A program made the position numbers and the translations under genes. A DNA stretch of 64,000 bases from Pseudomonas sp. DTU_2021_1001937_2_SI_NGA_ILE_001 (lineage in GTDB: Bacteria > Pseudomonadota > Gammaproteobacteria > Pseudomonadales > Pseudomonadaceae). This document shows positions 43,709 to 52,224 of this stretch, one piece after another. The stretch covers positions 4,583,501 through 4,647,500 of the forward strand of contig NZ_CP135971.1 in the NCBI RefSeq assembly GCF_032463525.1, read 5' to 3'. The notes under the pieces were generated by a model. It was given only the letters and a program-made list of their open reading frames with translations. It did not search any database and was not told where the DNA came from. The first letter of the stretch is position 1. Each line of letters begins with the position of its first letter.

Positions 43709-46657
43709 TCAGTTCACGGCGGACGTCGCGTCGACATGGCGCGGCAGTGTCACCCGGATACGGGTACCACGCTGCCGTTCGATATCGGCCGGGCTGTCGA
43801 TGGTGATCTGTCCATAATGCTCTTCAACGATTGAATAGACCAGAGCCAGGCCCAGTCCTGTCCCCTCGCCGGGGTCCTTGGTCGTGAAGAATGGCTCGAA
43901 CAATCGGTCCATGATTGCTTTTGGAATACCGCTTCCTTCGTCTTCGACGATCAGATCCACGGTGTGTTCAGACGCTTCGCTCATGACCCGTACCGCGCTG
44001 CCCGGCGGCGAGGCGTCGCGCGCATTGGACAGCAGGTTGATCAGTACCTGGGCCAGGCGCTGCGGGTCGCCGTCGGCCCAGTGGTCCGGGTTGCAGAGGT
44101 TGTAGAACTGAATCTCGAAATTGCGCCGGTTGAGCGCCAGCAGACCGATGGCGTCCTGGGCGACTTCGGCCAGGCATACCGGCTCGTCACTGTTCTGGTG
44201 CGCGCCGGCATGGGCGAAGCTCATCAGCGACTGCACGATGCGCGACACGCGCTTGGTCTGTTCGATGATCTGGCTGCTGATTTCCGCCAGCTCCGGCTCG
44301 TCTTCGCGTTCTTCGCGCAGGTTCTGCGCCAGGCAGGCGATGCCGGTGATGGGGTTGCCGATTTCGTGGGCCACACCGGCGGCCAGGCGGCCGATACTGG
44401 CCAGGCGTTCGGAATGCACCAGCTTGTCTTCGAGCATCTGGGTATCGGTAAGGTCCTCGACCAGCAGCACCAGGCCGCTGTTGCCCGGTGCCAGGGGCTC
44501 GTCGATGGCAGCCTTGTGCAGGTTCAGCCAGCGGATCTGCCCGTCCAGTGACAGGCGCTGCTTGTGCAGGTGCTCGTCGGGCACGCTGATGAAACTGGTC
44601 AGCAGGCCCTTCCAGGGTTCGGCGATGGTGCCCAGCCGCGAGCCGACCACGCGTTGCGCGGGCACCCCGGTGAGTTCTTCCATGGCCTTGTTCCACATGA
44701 GGATTTCCTGGTCCTTGGCCAGCGAGCAGACGCCCATCGGCAGCTCCTGCAGGGTCTGCCGGTGGTAGCGGCGCAAGGCGTCGAGTTCGGCGGCCAGGCC
44801 GGTGAGGCGCGAGTGGTAGTCCTCCAGGCGGCTCTCGATGAAGTGGATGTCTTCGGTGACGTATTTTTCGCTGCCCGACTTGTAGGGCAGGAAGGTCTCG
44901 ACCATGTCCTGGGCCACGCTGGGGCCCATCAGGCCCGACAGGTTGGCTTCGATGCGGTCGCGCAGGCGCCGCAGGGCATAGGGTCGCCGTTCGTCGAAGG
45001 GCAGGTACAGGTCATGCAGGGCCTGTTCGACTTCCTTCTGCGCGGCCTTGGGGCCTAATGGCTTGGCCAGCTGGGTGGCGAACTCCTGGGGCGAGGCGAC
45101 GAACAGTTCACGGCGCTGCGGGCGGCGTACGTTGTCCACTGCACAGGCCTCGGCGGCGCTGGCTTCTTCGGCGCTGGCATTGGTGAACAACGACACCAGG
45201 GTGAACACCAGGACGTTGGCGGCCAGCGAGGCGATCGCCGCCATGTGCCAGCTGGTGTCGTCCAGCACATAGATCATGTTCAGCATCGGAATGTAGATGC
45301 CTTCCATGTTGCCGAGCAGCGGTAACAGCATGCTGAACAGCCAGACGGTGATGCCGGCCAGGATGCCGGCGATGAAGCCGCGACGGTTGGCGGTCGGCCA
45401 GTACAGCACCGAGAGCACGCCGGGCAGGAACTGCAGGGTGGCGACGAAGGCGACGATGCCCATGTTGGCCAGGTCCTGCTGAGCGCCGAGCATCAGGTAG
45501 AAGCAGTAGCCGGCAGCGATGATGGCGATGATCAGCGCGCGGCGGGTCCATTTCAGCCAGCGGTAGATGTTGCCTTCGGCCGGGGGCTGGTAGAGCGGCA
45601 GCACCAGGTGGTTCAGTGCCATGCCCGACAATGCCAGGGTGGTGACGATGATCAGGCCGCTGGCTGCCGACAGCCCGCCCACGTAGGCCAGCAGGGCCAG
45701 GGAGGGACTGTGCGCGGCCATGCCGATGCCCAGGGTGAAGTATTCCGGGCTGGTCGGTGCACCGAGCTTGAGACCCGACCAGAGGATCAGCGGCACTGCC
45801 AGGCTGATCAGCAGCAGATAGAAAGGCAGGCCCCAGCTGGCGCTGACCAGCGAGCGCGGGCTGAGGTTTTCGGTGAAGGTCATGTGATACATGTGCGGCA
45901 TCACGATGGCTGAGGCGAAGAACACCAGCAGCAAGGTCCGCCACGGGCCTTCCTGCAGCGGCGTGTGCAGCGAGGCCAGCGCGGTCTGGTTCTGCAGCAG
46001 CCACATCTCCAGCTGCTGTGGGCCGCCGAACACGCCATACAGCGCATAAATGCCCAGGCCGCCGAGGGCGACCAGCTTGATGATGGACTCGAAGGCGATG
46101 GCGAACACCAGGCCCTGGTGCTTTTCCCGCGTGGCGATGTGGCGTGAGCCGAAGAAGATGGTGAACAGGCTGATCAGCGCGCAGAACGCCACGGCCACAC
46201 GATTGCGCACCGGCTCGCCGGTGAGGATGCCGATGGAGTCGGCCACCGCCTGGATCTGCAGGGCCAGCAGCGGCAGAACGCCGATGAGCATGAAAATGGT
46301 GGTCAGGGCGCCGGCCCAGGTGCTGCGGAAGCGGAAGGCGAACAGGTCGGCCAGTGACGACAGCTGATAGGTGCGGGTGATGCGCAGAATCGGGTAAAGC
46401 AGCACCGGCGCCAGCAGGAACGCCCCGGACACCCCGAGGTAGCTGGACAGGAAGCCGTAGCCGTACTGGTAGGCCAGGCCGACCGTGCCGTAGAAGGCCC
46501 ACGAGCTGGCATAGACGCCCAGCGACAGGGTGTAGGTCAGCGGGTGGCGAATGAACCGGCGCGGGATCAGGCCGCGCTCGCTGATCCAGGCCACCGCGAA
46601 CAGCACCAGCAGGTAGGCGGCGCTGACCAGCAGCATCTGGGTGAGGCTAAAGCTCAT
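43709..46657 (-). CDS. cbrA: Sensor kinase CbrA with SLC5 transporter domain
   Basis: This 982-residue kinase fuses a sodium/solute symporter (SLC5-like) domain with about 13 membrane segments (residues 1-510) to a linker, a PAS domain (about 625-730), HisKA with [10 protein letters not shown] near residue 763, and HATPase ending in [13 protein letters not shown]. It transports histidine in studied pseudomonads and phosphorylates CbrB. The start ATG 46657 lies inside the end of cbrX, so translation is coupled. All catalytic boxes are intact. Confidence 0.96.
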   Translation of the reverse strand: MSFSLTQMLLVSAAYLLVLFAVAWISERGLIPRRFIRHPLTYTLSLGVYASSWAFYGTVGLAYQYGYGFLSSYLGVSGAFLLAPVLLYPILRITRTYQLSSLADLFAFRFRSTWAGALTTIFMLIGVLPLLALQIQAVADSIGILTGEPVRNRVAVAFCALISLFTIFFGSRHIATREKHQGLVFAIAFESIIKLVALGGLGIYALYGVFGGPQQLEMWLLQNQTALASLHTPLQEGPWRTLLLVFFASAIVMPHMYHMTFTENLSPRSLVSASWGLPFYLLLISLAVPLILWSGLKLGAPTSPEYFTLGIGMAAHSPSLALLAYVGGLSAASGLIIVTTLALSGMALNHLVLPLYQPPAEGNIYRWLKWTRRALIIAIIAAGYCFYLMLGAQQDLANMGIVAFVATLQFLPGVLSVLYWPTANRRGFIAGILAGITVWLFSMLLPLLGNMEGIYIPMLNMIYVLDDTSWHMAAIASLAANVLVFTLVSLFTNASAEEASAAEACAVDNVRRPQRRELFVASPQEFATQLAKPLGPKAAQKEVEQALHDLYLPFDERRPYALRRLRDRIEANLSGLMGPSVAQDMVETFLPYKSGSEKYVTEDIHFIESRLEDYHSRLTGLAAELDALRRYHRQTLQELPMGVCSLAKDQEILMWNKAMEELTGVPAQRVVGSRLGTIAEPWKGLLTSFISVPDEHLHKQRLSLDGQIRWLNLHKAAIDEPLAPGNSGLVLLVEDLTDTQMLEDKLVHSERLASIGRLAAGVAHEIGNPITGIACLAQNLREEREDEPELAEISSQIIEQTKRVSRIVQSLMSFAHAGAHQNSDEPVCLAEVAQDAIGLLALNRRNFEIQFYNLCNPDHWADGDPQRLAQVLINLLSNARDASPPGSAVRVMSEASEHTVDLIVEDEGSGIPKAIMDRLFEPFFTTKDPGEGTGLGLALVYSIVEEHYGQITIDSPADIERQRGTRIRVTLPRHVDATSAVN

Positions 46658-46823
46658 CGGCGTCTCGCTGGCTCTGCAGGATGAAAGTCACCACGATGAG
46701 AATCAGCCACAGCATGTAGGGCCGGTACCAGGCCCCCGTGGCGTCGATCCACCAATCCATGATGGCCGGGGAAAACAGGTAGATGCCTACCACCAGGAGC
46801 AGGACCAACCGATAGATGTACAT
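46647..46823 (-). CDS. cbrX: CbrX, small membrane protein upstream of cbrA
   Basis: This 58-residue protein starts MYIYRLVLLLVVGIYLF and has two hydrophobic segments (about 4-20 and 36-50) joined by a Trp/Tyr-rich turn. GGGAGG lies upstream of ATG 46823. Its last codons overlap the cbrA start (ATG at 46657, stop at 46647-46649), so it probably couples translation of cbrA. It matches the position and nature of the cbrX gene described in P. putida; it is too short to be found by size-limited gene calling. Confidence 0.85.
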   Translation of the reverse strand: MYIYRLVLLLVVGIYLFSPAIMDWWIDATGAWYRPYMLWLILIVVTFILQSQRDADEL

Positions 46824-46926
46824 GGTGCCTCCCGGAACTCTGCGAGCGGTCGCGGCGTACGGCGTTGGCCGACGTGCAAGCGCTGATCCCTGCGGGTTGC
46901 CTGCCCGGTGATGGGGCAGGTAAGGA

Positions 46927-46948
46927 GCGGCATGTTAACCAATGCCGC
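46927..46948 (-). other. Hairpin downstream of gluQ
   Basis: GCGGCAT and ATGCCGC arms are separated by 8 bases (46927-46948), just after the gluQ stop on the minus strand. A weak T-rich stretch follows. It may be a weak terminator before cbrX. Confidence 0.4.
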
Positions 46949-46995
46949 ATAACCTGCAAGCAGCGATTGTGGGCAATTTCGCCAGCCGCTCTGGA

Positions 46996-47883
46996 TCAGT
47001 CTATTCCAGCTTCCGGCAGGCTGGGTACCCGGGCAATGGCCTCGGCGTTCCAGTGCTGCACGCCCCACTTGAGCAGTTCCTCGGGCGTGGCGTAGCGCAG
47101 CTGTGGGTCCGGGTTCTGGCCCAGGGCCCGCAGTGCGCGCAACAGCAGTGGCGTGGCCTGGTCGGCCGGGAGCGGCGGTGAGCGATAGGACTTGCCCAGC
47201 TTGTGGCCGTCGGGCTGGGTGATCAGGGGCACGTGCAGGTAGCGCGGCTGGGCGATGCCGAGCAGCTCCTGCAGATACAGTTGGCGAGGCGTGGAGTCCA
47301 GCAGGTCGGCACCGCGCACGATGTGGTTGATACCCTGCCAGGCGTCATCGATCACCACCGCCAATTGGTAAGCGTAAAGGCCGTCACGGCGGCGAATCAC
47401 GAAGTCGCCGGACTCCCGCCCCAGATGCTGGCGGTACTCGCCCTGCACGCGGTCAGTGAAACGGTACTCGACTTCCGGTACGCGCACGCGAATCGCCGCG
47501 CCTTCAGGAACATGGCCCAGGTTGCGGCAGGTGCCGGGGTAGATGCCGCCGAAGGGCTCCAGCTGCTTGCGCGAACAAGTGCAGGCGTAGGCCAGACCCT
47601 GGCTGAACCAGCGCTGCAGAACCTGGGCGTAGGCTGCGTGGCGCTCGCTCTGGCGCACGCAAGGGCCGTCCCATTCGAAGCCGTAGGTTTCCAGGGTATG
47701 CAGGATCGCGGCCTGGGCGCCCGGCACCTCACGGGGCGGGTCCAGGTCTTCCATGCGCATCAGCCACTGGCCGCCAGCGGCCCGGGCGTCAAGGTAAGAG
47801 GCCAGGGCGGCGACCAGCGAACCGAAATGCAGGTAACCGCTGGGGGTGGGCGCGAAGCGCCCGACATAAGAAGAGCTGTTCAT
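46996..47883 (-). CDS. gluQ: Glutamyl-Q tRNA(Asp) synthetase
   Basis: This 295-residue truncated paralogue of glutamyl-tRNA synthetase attaches glutamate to queuosine in tRNA(Asp). The HIGH-like motif SGYLHFGSL is near residues 15-23, a Cys pair CTCSRKQL with a later GTCR suggests the zinc site, and the KMSKS-like element is HKLGKSYRS. The anticodon-binding domain is missing, as the family requires. It follows dksA, separated by a terminator. ATG 47883 gives the family start; the longer frame overlaps dksA. Confidence 0.94.
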   Translation of the reverse strand: MNSSSYVGRFAPTPSGYLHFGSLVAALASYLDARAAGGQWLMRMEDLDPPREVPGAQAAILHTLETYGFEWDGPCVRQSERHAAYAQVLQRWFSQGLAYACTCSRKQLEPFGGIYPGTCRNLGHVPEGAAIRVRVPEVEYRFTDRVQGEYRQHLGRESGDFVIRRRDGLYAYQLAVVIDDAWQGINHIVRGADLLDSTPRQLYLQELLGIAQPRYLHVPLITQPDGHKLGKSYRSPPLPADQATPLLLRALRALGQNPDPQLRYATPEELLKWGVQHWNAEAIARVPSLPEAGID

Positions 47884-47906
47884 CAACTGAAGTGTCCCGC
47901 CAACAA

Positions 47907-47928
47907 AAAAGACGCCGAAGCGTCTTTT
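47907..47928 (-). terminator. dksA terminator
   Basis: GACGC, loop (CGAA on the plus strand), GCGTC with flanking AAAA/TTTT forms a 9-bp stem. On the minus strand it is followed by a T-run, 18 bp after the dksA stop. It separates dksA from gluQ. Confidence 0.8.
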
Positions 47929-47945
47929 CAGTCGAGTCGTCGCTG

Positions 47946-48383
47946 TTACTTGCCGACTTGCTTTTCCTTGATTTCTGCCAGGGTCTTGCAGTCGATGCAC
48001 AGGTCGGCGGTCGGACGGGCTTCGAGGCGGCGGATACCGATCTCGACGCCGCAGGATTCGCACCAGCCATATTCTTCATCGAGAATGAGTTGCAGAGTCT
48101 TGTCGATCTTCTTGATCAACTTGCGTTCACGGTCACGGGCGCGAAGTTCGAGGCTGAACTCTTCTTCCTGGGTGGCACGGTCTGCCGGGTCCGGAAAGTT
48201 GGCTGCTTCATCCTTCATGTGGTCAACCGTACGGTCGACCTCCTGCATCAAGTCGTGCTTCCACTTGTTGAGGATCTTGGTGAAATGCGCGCGCATCCGC
48301 TCGCCCATATACTCTTCGCCCGGTGTTTCCACATAAGGCTCGAAGCCGCTGATTAGATTCTGTTGCTTTTCTTGCGTGGGCAT
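47946..48383 (-). CDS. dksA: RNA polymerase-binding transcription factor DksA
   Basis: This 145-residue protein enters the RNA polymerase secondary channel and, with ppGpp, mediates the stringent response. The coiled-coil tip motif DxxDxA is at Asp65/Asp68/Ala70, and the zinc finger Cys are 108, 111, 129 and 132. All four Cys are present, so this is the classical rather than the Cys-free DksA2 form. ATG 48383 has GAGG upstream. Length matches orthologues. Confidence 0.95.
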   Translation of the reverse strand: MPTQEKQQNLISGFEPYVETPGEEYMGERMRAHFTKILNKWKHDLMQEVDRTVDHMKDEAANFPDPADRATQEEEFSLELRARDRERKLIKKIDKTLQLILDEEYGWCESCGVEIGIRRLEARPTADLCIDCKTLAEIKEKQVGK

Positions 48384-48737
48384 GTATGGACCGCCTCTCA
48401 CTCTTCTAATCTATTGCGCAGGATGTTCCATCACCGACACCCGTCGGCCCTGCAGGTGCAAGCCGGCGAACTTACCAGATCGATTCGTCGTCCGCTACTC
48501 CCGGTTGTCGAGCATGGTGGCGGGGTGTGAACGGGTTTTCGAAAGTCGGCTGGCCGGCCTTCAACTCTAGACATTAAAGCGCGGCGGAGTTTCTTTTTTT
48601 ATTTTCTTGCCGACCGATTTTTTACCCCGCGTCAATCGACCCTGTTCGAGTCGGTGTTGGGTAGAATCGTGCCGGACTGTCTTGCCGGCATGGCCGCTGG
48701 ACAAGCCGATACTTTCCGAAGCCTATAGGAATGCCCC
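48384..48737. other. Gene-free region between dksA and aminotransferase
   Basis: This 354-bp divergent region must hold both promoters. A T-rich tract (about 48591-48606) is visible. No open frame of interest, operator-like palindrome or RNA structure was recognised. Confidence 0.5.
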
Positions 48738-49910
48738 ATGGTCCAGCACTACAGTGCGCGCAGTCGCGCCATCGAACCCTTCCATGTCATGGCGCTGTTA
48801 TCACGAGCCAATGAACTGCAGGCGGCCGGCCACGATGTCATCCACCTGGAAATCGGCGAGCCCGACTTCACCACCGCTCACCCCATCGTCGAAGCCGGCC
48901 AGGCCGCCCTGGCACAGGGCAAGACCCGCTACACCGCCGCGCGCGGGCTGCCCGAGCTGCGTGCGGCGATTGCCGGCTTCTATGCGCGGCGCTATGGCCT
49001 GGACGTCGATCCGCAACGCATCCTGGTCACGCCGGGCGGCTCGGGGGCGCTGTTGCTGGCCAGCAGTCTGCTGGTCGATCCTGGCAAGCACTGGCTGCTG
49101 GCCGACCCTGGCTATCCCTGCAACCGCCACTTCCTGCGTCTGGTCGAAGGCGGCGCGCAGCTGGTGCCGGTTGGTCCCGAGGAGCGTTACCAGCTGACGC
49201 CCGACCTGGTGGAGCGCTTCTGGAACCAGGACAGCGTCGGAGCGCTGGTGGCCTCGCCCGCCAACCCGACCGGCACCTTGCTGCACCGCGACGAACTGCT
49301 CGGGCTGTCCGATGCGCTCAAGGCCCGGCGGGGGCATCTGGTGGTCGACGAGATCTATCACGGCCTTACCTATGGCACCGACGCTGCCAGTGTGCTGGAA
49401 GTGGACAATGACGCCTTCGTGCTCAACAGCTTCTCCAAGTACTTCGGTATGACCGGCTGGCGGCTGGGCTGGCTGGTAGCGCCCACGGCGGCGGTGGGCG
49501 AGCTGGAAAAGCTCGCGCAGAACCTCTACATCAGTGCGCCGAGCGTGGCCCAGTATGCTGCACTGGCGTGTTTCGAAGAGCCGACCCTGGAGATCCTCGA
49601 GCAGCGCCGCAGCGAGTTCGCCCGGCGCCGTGACTACCTGTTGCCAGCCCTGCGTGAGCTGGGCTTCGGTATCGCCGTGGAGCCGGAAGGGGCGTTCTAC
49701 CTGTATGCCGATATCAATGCGTTTGGCGGTGACGCCTTCGCCTTCTGCCAGCACTTTCTGGAAACCCAGCACGTGGCGTTCACTCCGGGGCTGGACTTTG
49801 GTCGCCACAAGGCCGGGCACCACGTGCGGTTCGCCTACACCCAAAGCCTGGAGCGCCTGGAGCAGGCGGTCGAGCGCATTGCCCGTGGCCTGCAGAGCTG
49901 GCAAGGCTGA
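48738..49910 (+). CDS. Class I/II PLP-dependent aminotransferase
   Basis: This 390-residue fold-type I aminotransferase has the Schiff-base Lys in [16 protein letters not shown] (about 236-251), IGEPDF near the N-terminus, and SPANPTGT for PLP binding. It is likely an alanine/aspartate-type enzyme, but the amino acid preference cannot be read from sequence. It overlaps sfsA in a TGATG junction, so the two are coupled. Confidence 0.88.
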   Translation: MVQHYSARSRAIEPFHVMALLSRANELQAAGHDVIHLEIGEPDFTTAHPIVEAGQAALAQGKTRYTAARGLPELRAAIAGFYARRYGLDVDPQRILVTPGGSGALLLASSLLVDPGKHWLLADPGYPCNRHFLRLVEGGAQLVPVGPEERYQLTPDLVERFWNQDSVGALVASPANPTGTLLHRDELLGLSDALKARRGHLVVDEIYHGLTYGTDAASVLEVDNDAFVLNSFSKYFGMTGWRLGWLVAPTAAVGELEKLAQNLYISAPSVAQYAALACFEEPTLEILEQRRSEFARRRDYLLPALRELGFGIAVEPEGAFYLYADINAFGGDAFAFCQHFLETQHVAFTPGLDFGRHKAGHHVRFAYTQSLERLEQAVERIARGLQSWQG

Positions 49911-50620
49911 TGCGTTTTTCTCCTGCACTGGAAACCGGTCGCCTGTTGCTGCGTTACAAGCGCTTTCTGGCCGATATCGAGACCGACAGCGGCGAGCGTC
50001 TGACCATCCACTGCCCCAACACCGGCTCGATGCTCAATTGCATGCTGCCCGGCGGGCGGGTGTGGTTCAGCCGTTCCAACGACCCGAAGCGCAAGCTGCC
50101 CGGCACCTGGGAAATCAGCGAAACACCGCAGGGGCGACTGGCCTGCATCAATACCGGGCGGGCCAATACCCTGGTCGAGGAAGCGCTGCGGGCCGGGGTC
50201 ATCGAAGAGCTGGCCGGGTTCACCGCGCTTAAACGCGAAGTGCCCTATGGCGTGGAAAACAGCCGGGTGGATTTCCGCCTGCAGTATCCCGAGGGTGACC
50301 TGTACCTGGAGGTCAAGAGCGTGACCCTGGGATACGACGATTCGCCGGTGGCGGCGTTTCCGGATGCGGTCACCCAGCGTGGTGCGCGGCACCTGCGCGA
50401 GTTGGCAGCGCTGGCCCGGCAAGGGGTTCGGGCGGCGCTGCTGTATTGCGTGAACCTTTCCGGCATCGTCGCGGTGCGTCCGGCGCGGGAAATCGATCCG
50501 GCCTATACGGCGGCCCTGCATGAGGCGATCGTCGCCGGTGTTCAGGTGCTGGCCTACGGCGCGGACATCAGCGCAGAAGAGGTACGCCTGGTCAGACGCC
50601 TTGAGGTCGTCGATACCTGA
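49910..50620 (+). CDS. sfsA: Sugar fermentation stimulation protein SfsA
   Basis: This 236-residue SfsA-family protein has the conserved segments ENSRVDF and YLEVKSVTL, which resemble a PD-(D/E)XK nuclease core. The family name comes from a maltose-related phenotype in E. coli; its biochemical role is unsettled, with nucleic-acid binding suggested. Its ATG overlaps the aminotransferase stop. Length and motifs are normal. Confidence 0.92.
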   Translation: MRFSPALETGRLLLRYKRFLADIETDSGERLTIHCPNTGSMLNCMLPGGRVWFSRSNDPKRKLPGTWEISETPQGRLACINTGRANTLVEEALRAGVIEELAGFTALKREVPYGVENSRVDFRLQYPEGDLYLEVKSVTLGYDDSPVAAFPDAVTQRGARHLRELAALARQGVRAALLYCVNLSGIVAVRPAREIDPAYTAALHEAIVAGVQVLAYGADISAEEVRLVRRLEVVDT

Positions 50621-50745
50621 GCCCGGTAATCGGCACGAAAAGTTTGATTTACGCGTAGTCCTTTTCTCTGATTCCTGGGTAACCCATTCAGACGAGTGTG
50701 GCTGGTTTATTGTCCTGCTTCATTTGCGAAGTGGATGGGCAGGAC

Positions 50746-51513
50746 ATGGCAGCAGACACCGAGCCGCTGGCGTTTCAGGCGTTGGGCCTGGTGGAGTTGC
50801 TGGCGAGGGCTCACGACAGCAGCGAGCAACGTATCGTCAGCCTGTGCCGACGGGGCGTGACCTCGCTAGGACCGGTGGCGGCCGTGGGGGTGCCGGCGGC
50901 GTTCGCGGGCCTGGCGCGAACGACGCTGGATCAGCTGGGCGCGCAGCAGGCGGCGGTGGTGGCACAGATCAGGTTTCCGGCTGGAGGTACGGCCATCGAG
51001 GCGATTGCCGGGGAGGTGCGCGGCGCGCTGCTGGCCGGAGCCGACGAGATCGATGTGGTATTTCCGTTTCGCGCACTGTTGTCGGGCAACGCCGACGTCG
51101 GCCACGACCTGGTGAGCGCCTGCAAGGCCGAGTGCCGACTGCAAGGCCGGCTTGTGGTGACGCTGGAAACCGGTGAGTTGCGTGACCCGCAGTTGATTCG
51201 CAGTGCCTGTCGCATCGCCATCGGGGCGGGGGCGGACTTCATCAAGAGCTGCACGGACCGGCTGCTCACACCGTTGAGCGACCAGGCAGCGCGCATCATG
51301 CTCGAATGCATCGCCGAGGCCGGAGGCCAGGTGGGCTTCAAGGCTGCCGGAGGATTGCGCAGCCTGGAGGATGTTCGGCCTGTGCTGCGGCTGGTCACAG
51401 AGCGTTTCGCACCTTCGTGGGTGGCGGGGCAGCGCCTGCGTCTGGGGGGCTCGGTCTTGCTGGACGACCTGCTAGGCCGGCTCGGGCTGATCGAGACAGG
51501 AATGTTTTATTGA
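50746..51513 (+). CDS. deoC: DeoC-like deoxyribose-phosphate aldolase, divergent
   Basis: This 255-residue aldolase of the DeoC/FbaB family aligns well with the E. coli enzyme. The Schiff-base Lys in ADFIKS, the second Lys in VGFKAAGG and the Asp in EIDVVFP are conserved. Residues that hold the substrate phosphate are changed: the TGK segment is TDR, and the GASSLL segment is GGSVLL. It may use a substrate other than 2-deoxyribose-5-phosphate. The start is uncertain: ATG 50746 or GTG 50698. No other nucleoside catabolic genes are nearby. Confidence 0.78.
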   Translation: MAADTEPLAFQALGLVELLARAHDSSEQRIVSLCRRGVTSLGPVAAVGVPAAFAGLARTTLDQLGAQQAAVVAQIRFPAGGTAIEAIAGEVRGALLAGADEIDVVFPFRALLSGNADVGHDLVSACKAECRLQGRLVVTLETGELRDPQLIRSACRIAIGAGADFIKSCTDRLLTPLSDQAARIMLECIAEAGGQVGFKAAGGLRSLEDVRPVLRLVTERFAPSWVAGQRLRLGGSVLLDDLLGRLGLIETGMFY

Positions 51514-51517
51514 AGGC

Positions 51518-51631
51518 AAAAAAAGACCCGGCAAAAATGCCGGGTCAAAAACCGTGATTAGCCTGATGAGGAGATAATCTGAGAGTCCGAACCAAGGTCT
51601 TTCAGGTTACCGACCAGTCTCGCGACCGGAT
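51518..51631 (-). ncRNA. prrF: PrrF-type iron-responsive sRNA
   Basis: On the minus strand this contains the conserved PrrF core (CAGATTATCTCCTCATC followed by AGGCTAATCACGG), the antisense region for iron-sparing targets such as sodB, acn and sdh mRNAs. It ends in a strong Rho-independent terminator with a 7-T run (51518-51524). A promoter with TTGACT (51660-51665) and TATGAT (51638-51643), 16-bp spacer, predicts a start near 51631. A Fur box overlaps the -10. Length is about 114 nt. It cannot be said which genomic PrrF copy this is. Confidence 0.9.
51525..51546 (-). terminator. prrF terminator
   Basis: GACCCGGCA and TGCCGGGTC form a perfect 9-bp stem with a 4-base loop. The T-run lies on the minus strand, so it belongs to prrF rather than to the plus-strand deoC. 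Confidence 0.9.
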
Positions 51632-51633
51632 GC

Positions 51634-51652
51634 GATAATCATAACGATTCTC
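51634..51652. promoter_or_regulatory. Fur box of prrF
   Basis: GATAATCATAACGATTCTC matches 15 of 19 positions of the consensus Fur box. It overlaps the TATGAT -10 element of the minus-strand prrF promoter, so iron-loaded Fur should block it. Confidence 0.85.
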
Positions 51653-51747
51653 ATTTCTAAGTCAACATCTGCTCATCGAAGTTTTTCTGCGCCCGTGCAA
51701 GAGCCTGGCGCTCGTGCGTCGTGGAGGCGAAAACGGATGAGAAGAAA

Positions 51748-51778
51748 AGCCACCCGCAGCAGGTGTGCGCAGGTGGCT
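51748..51778 (-). terminator. Terminator of the pentapeptide-repeat gene
   Basis: AGCCACC and GGTGGCT arms close a GC-rich loop, and on the minus strand TTTTCTTCT follows. It lies 10 bp after the stop codon at 51788. Confidence 0.65.
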
Positions 51779-51787
51779 GTGGGAGTC

Positions 51788-52132
51788 TCAGCGGGTGTTG
51801 TAGCGCAGGCGGGTGCCGAAATTGACCGACATCAGGATCTCGTCTGCGGTGAGTTCCCGCGGGAAGTAGGCTCCGGAGATCTGCGCGTGGGCGATGCTGG
51901 CACCTTCCATCGGCGTGTTGCGCAGGTCGAGCCCGCGCAGGTCGGCGGAGCGGAAGTAGGCATCGGTGAAGTCGATGCCGGTAATGTCCAGGTTGCGCAG
52001 GTCAAGACCACGGAAATCGCCGCCACGCATGTCGATCACGCCACTCTTTGGCTTTTCCTGATTGAAGCCTGCAACGTCATCCTTACGCAGTAACAGATAC
52101 AGCGGCGAGTCGATCTGTTTAGGCTGGCTCAT
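51788..52132 (-). CDS. Pentapeptide-repeat protein
   Basis: This 114-residue protein carries about seven pentapeptide repeats of the A(D/N)LXX type between residues 34 and 75 (DFRGLDLRNLDITGIDF), predicting a small right-handed beta-helix. There is no signal peptide. Some pentapeptide proteins mimic DNA and protect gyrase, but that role is not supported here by length or context. It stands upstream of prrF on the same strand with its own terminator. Confidence 0.8.
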   Translation of the reverse strand: MSQPKQIDSPLYLLLRKDDVAGFNQEKPKSGVIDMRGGDFRGLDLRNLDITGIDFTDAYFRSADLRGLDLRNTPMEGASIAHAQISGAYFPRELTADEILMSVNFGTRLRYNTR

Positions 52133-52182
52133 AGCGGTTCTCGATTTCGTTGGAATTATGGCGCCATTATATCGCCACTAAT

Positions 52183-52219
52183 GGCGCGCCGTGAAGCGGC
52201 AACCGCTCAACGGCGCGCC
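52183..52219. other. Long nested hairpin between pentapeptide and kinase genes
   Basis: GGCGCGCCGT and ACGGCGCGCC form a 10-bp outer stem, and AGCGG / CCGCT an inner stem. A TTTT run follows on the plus strand, opposite to both flanking genes. On the minus strand it lies just after the kinase stop. Confidence 0.55.
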
Positions 52220-52224
52220 TTTTA

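Noticed and set aside
51525..51546. Terminator for deoC
   Set aside because: The T-run is on the minus strand, so the hairpin belongs to prrF.
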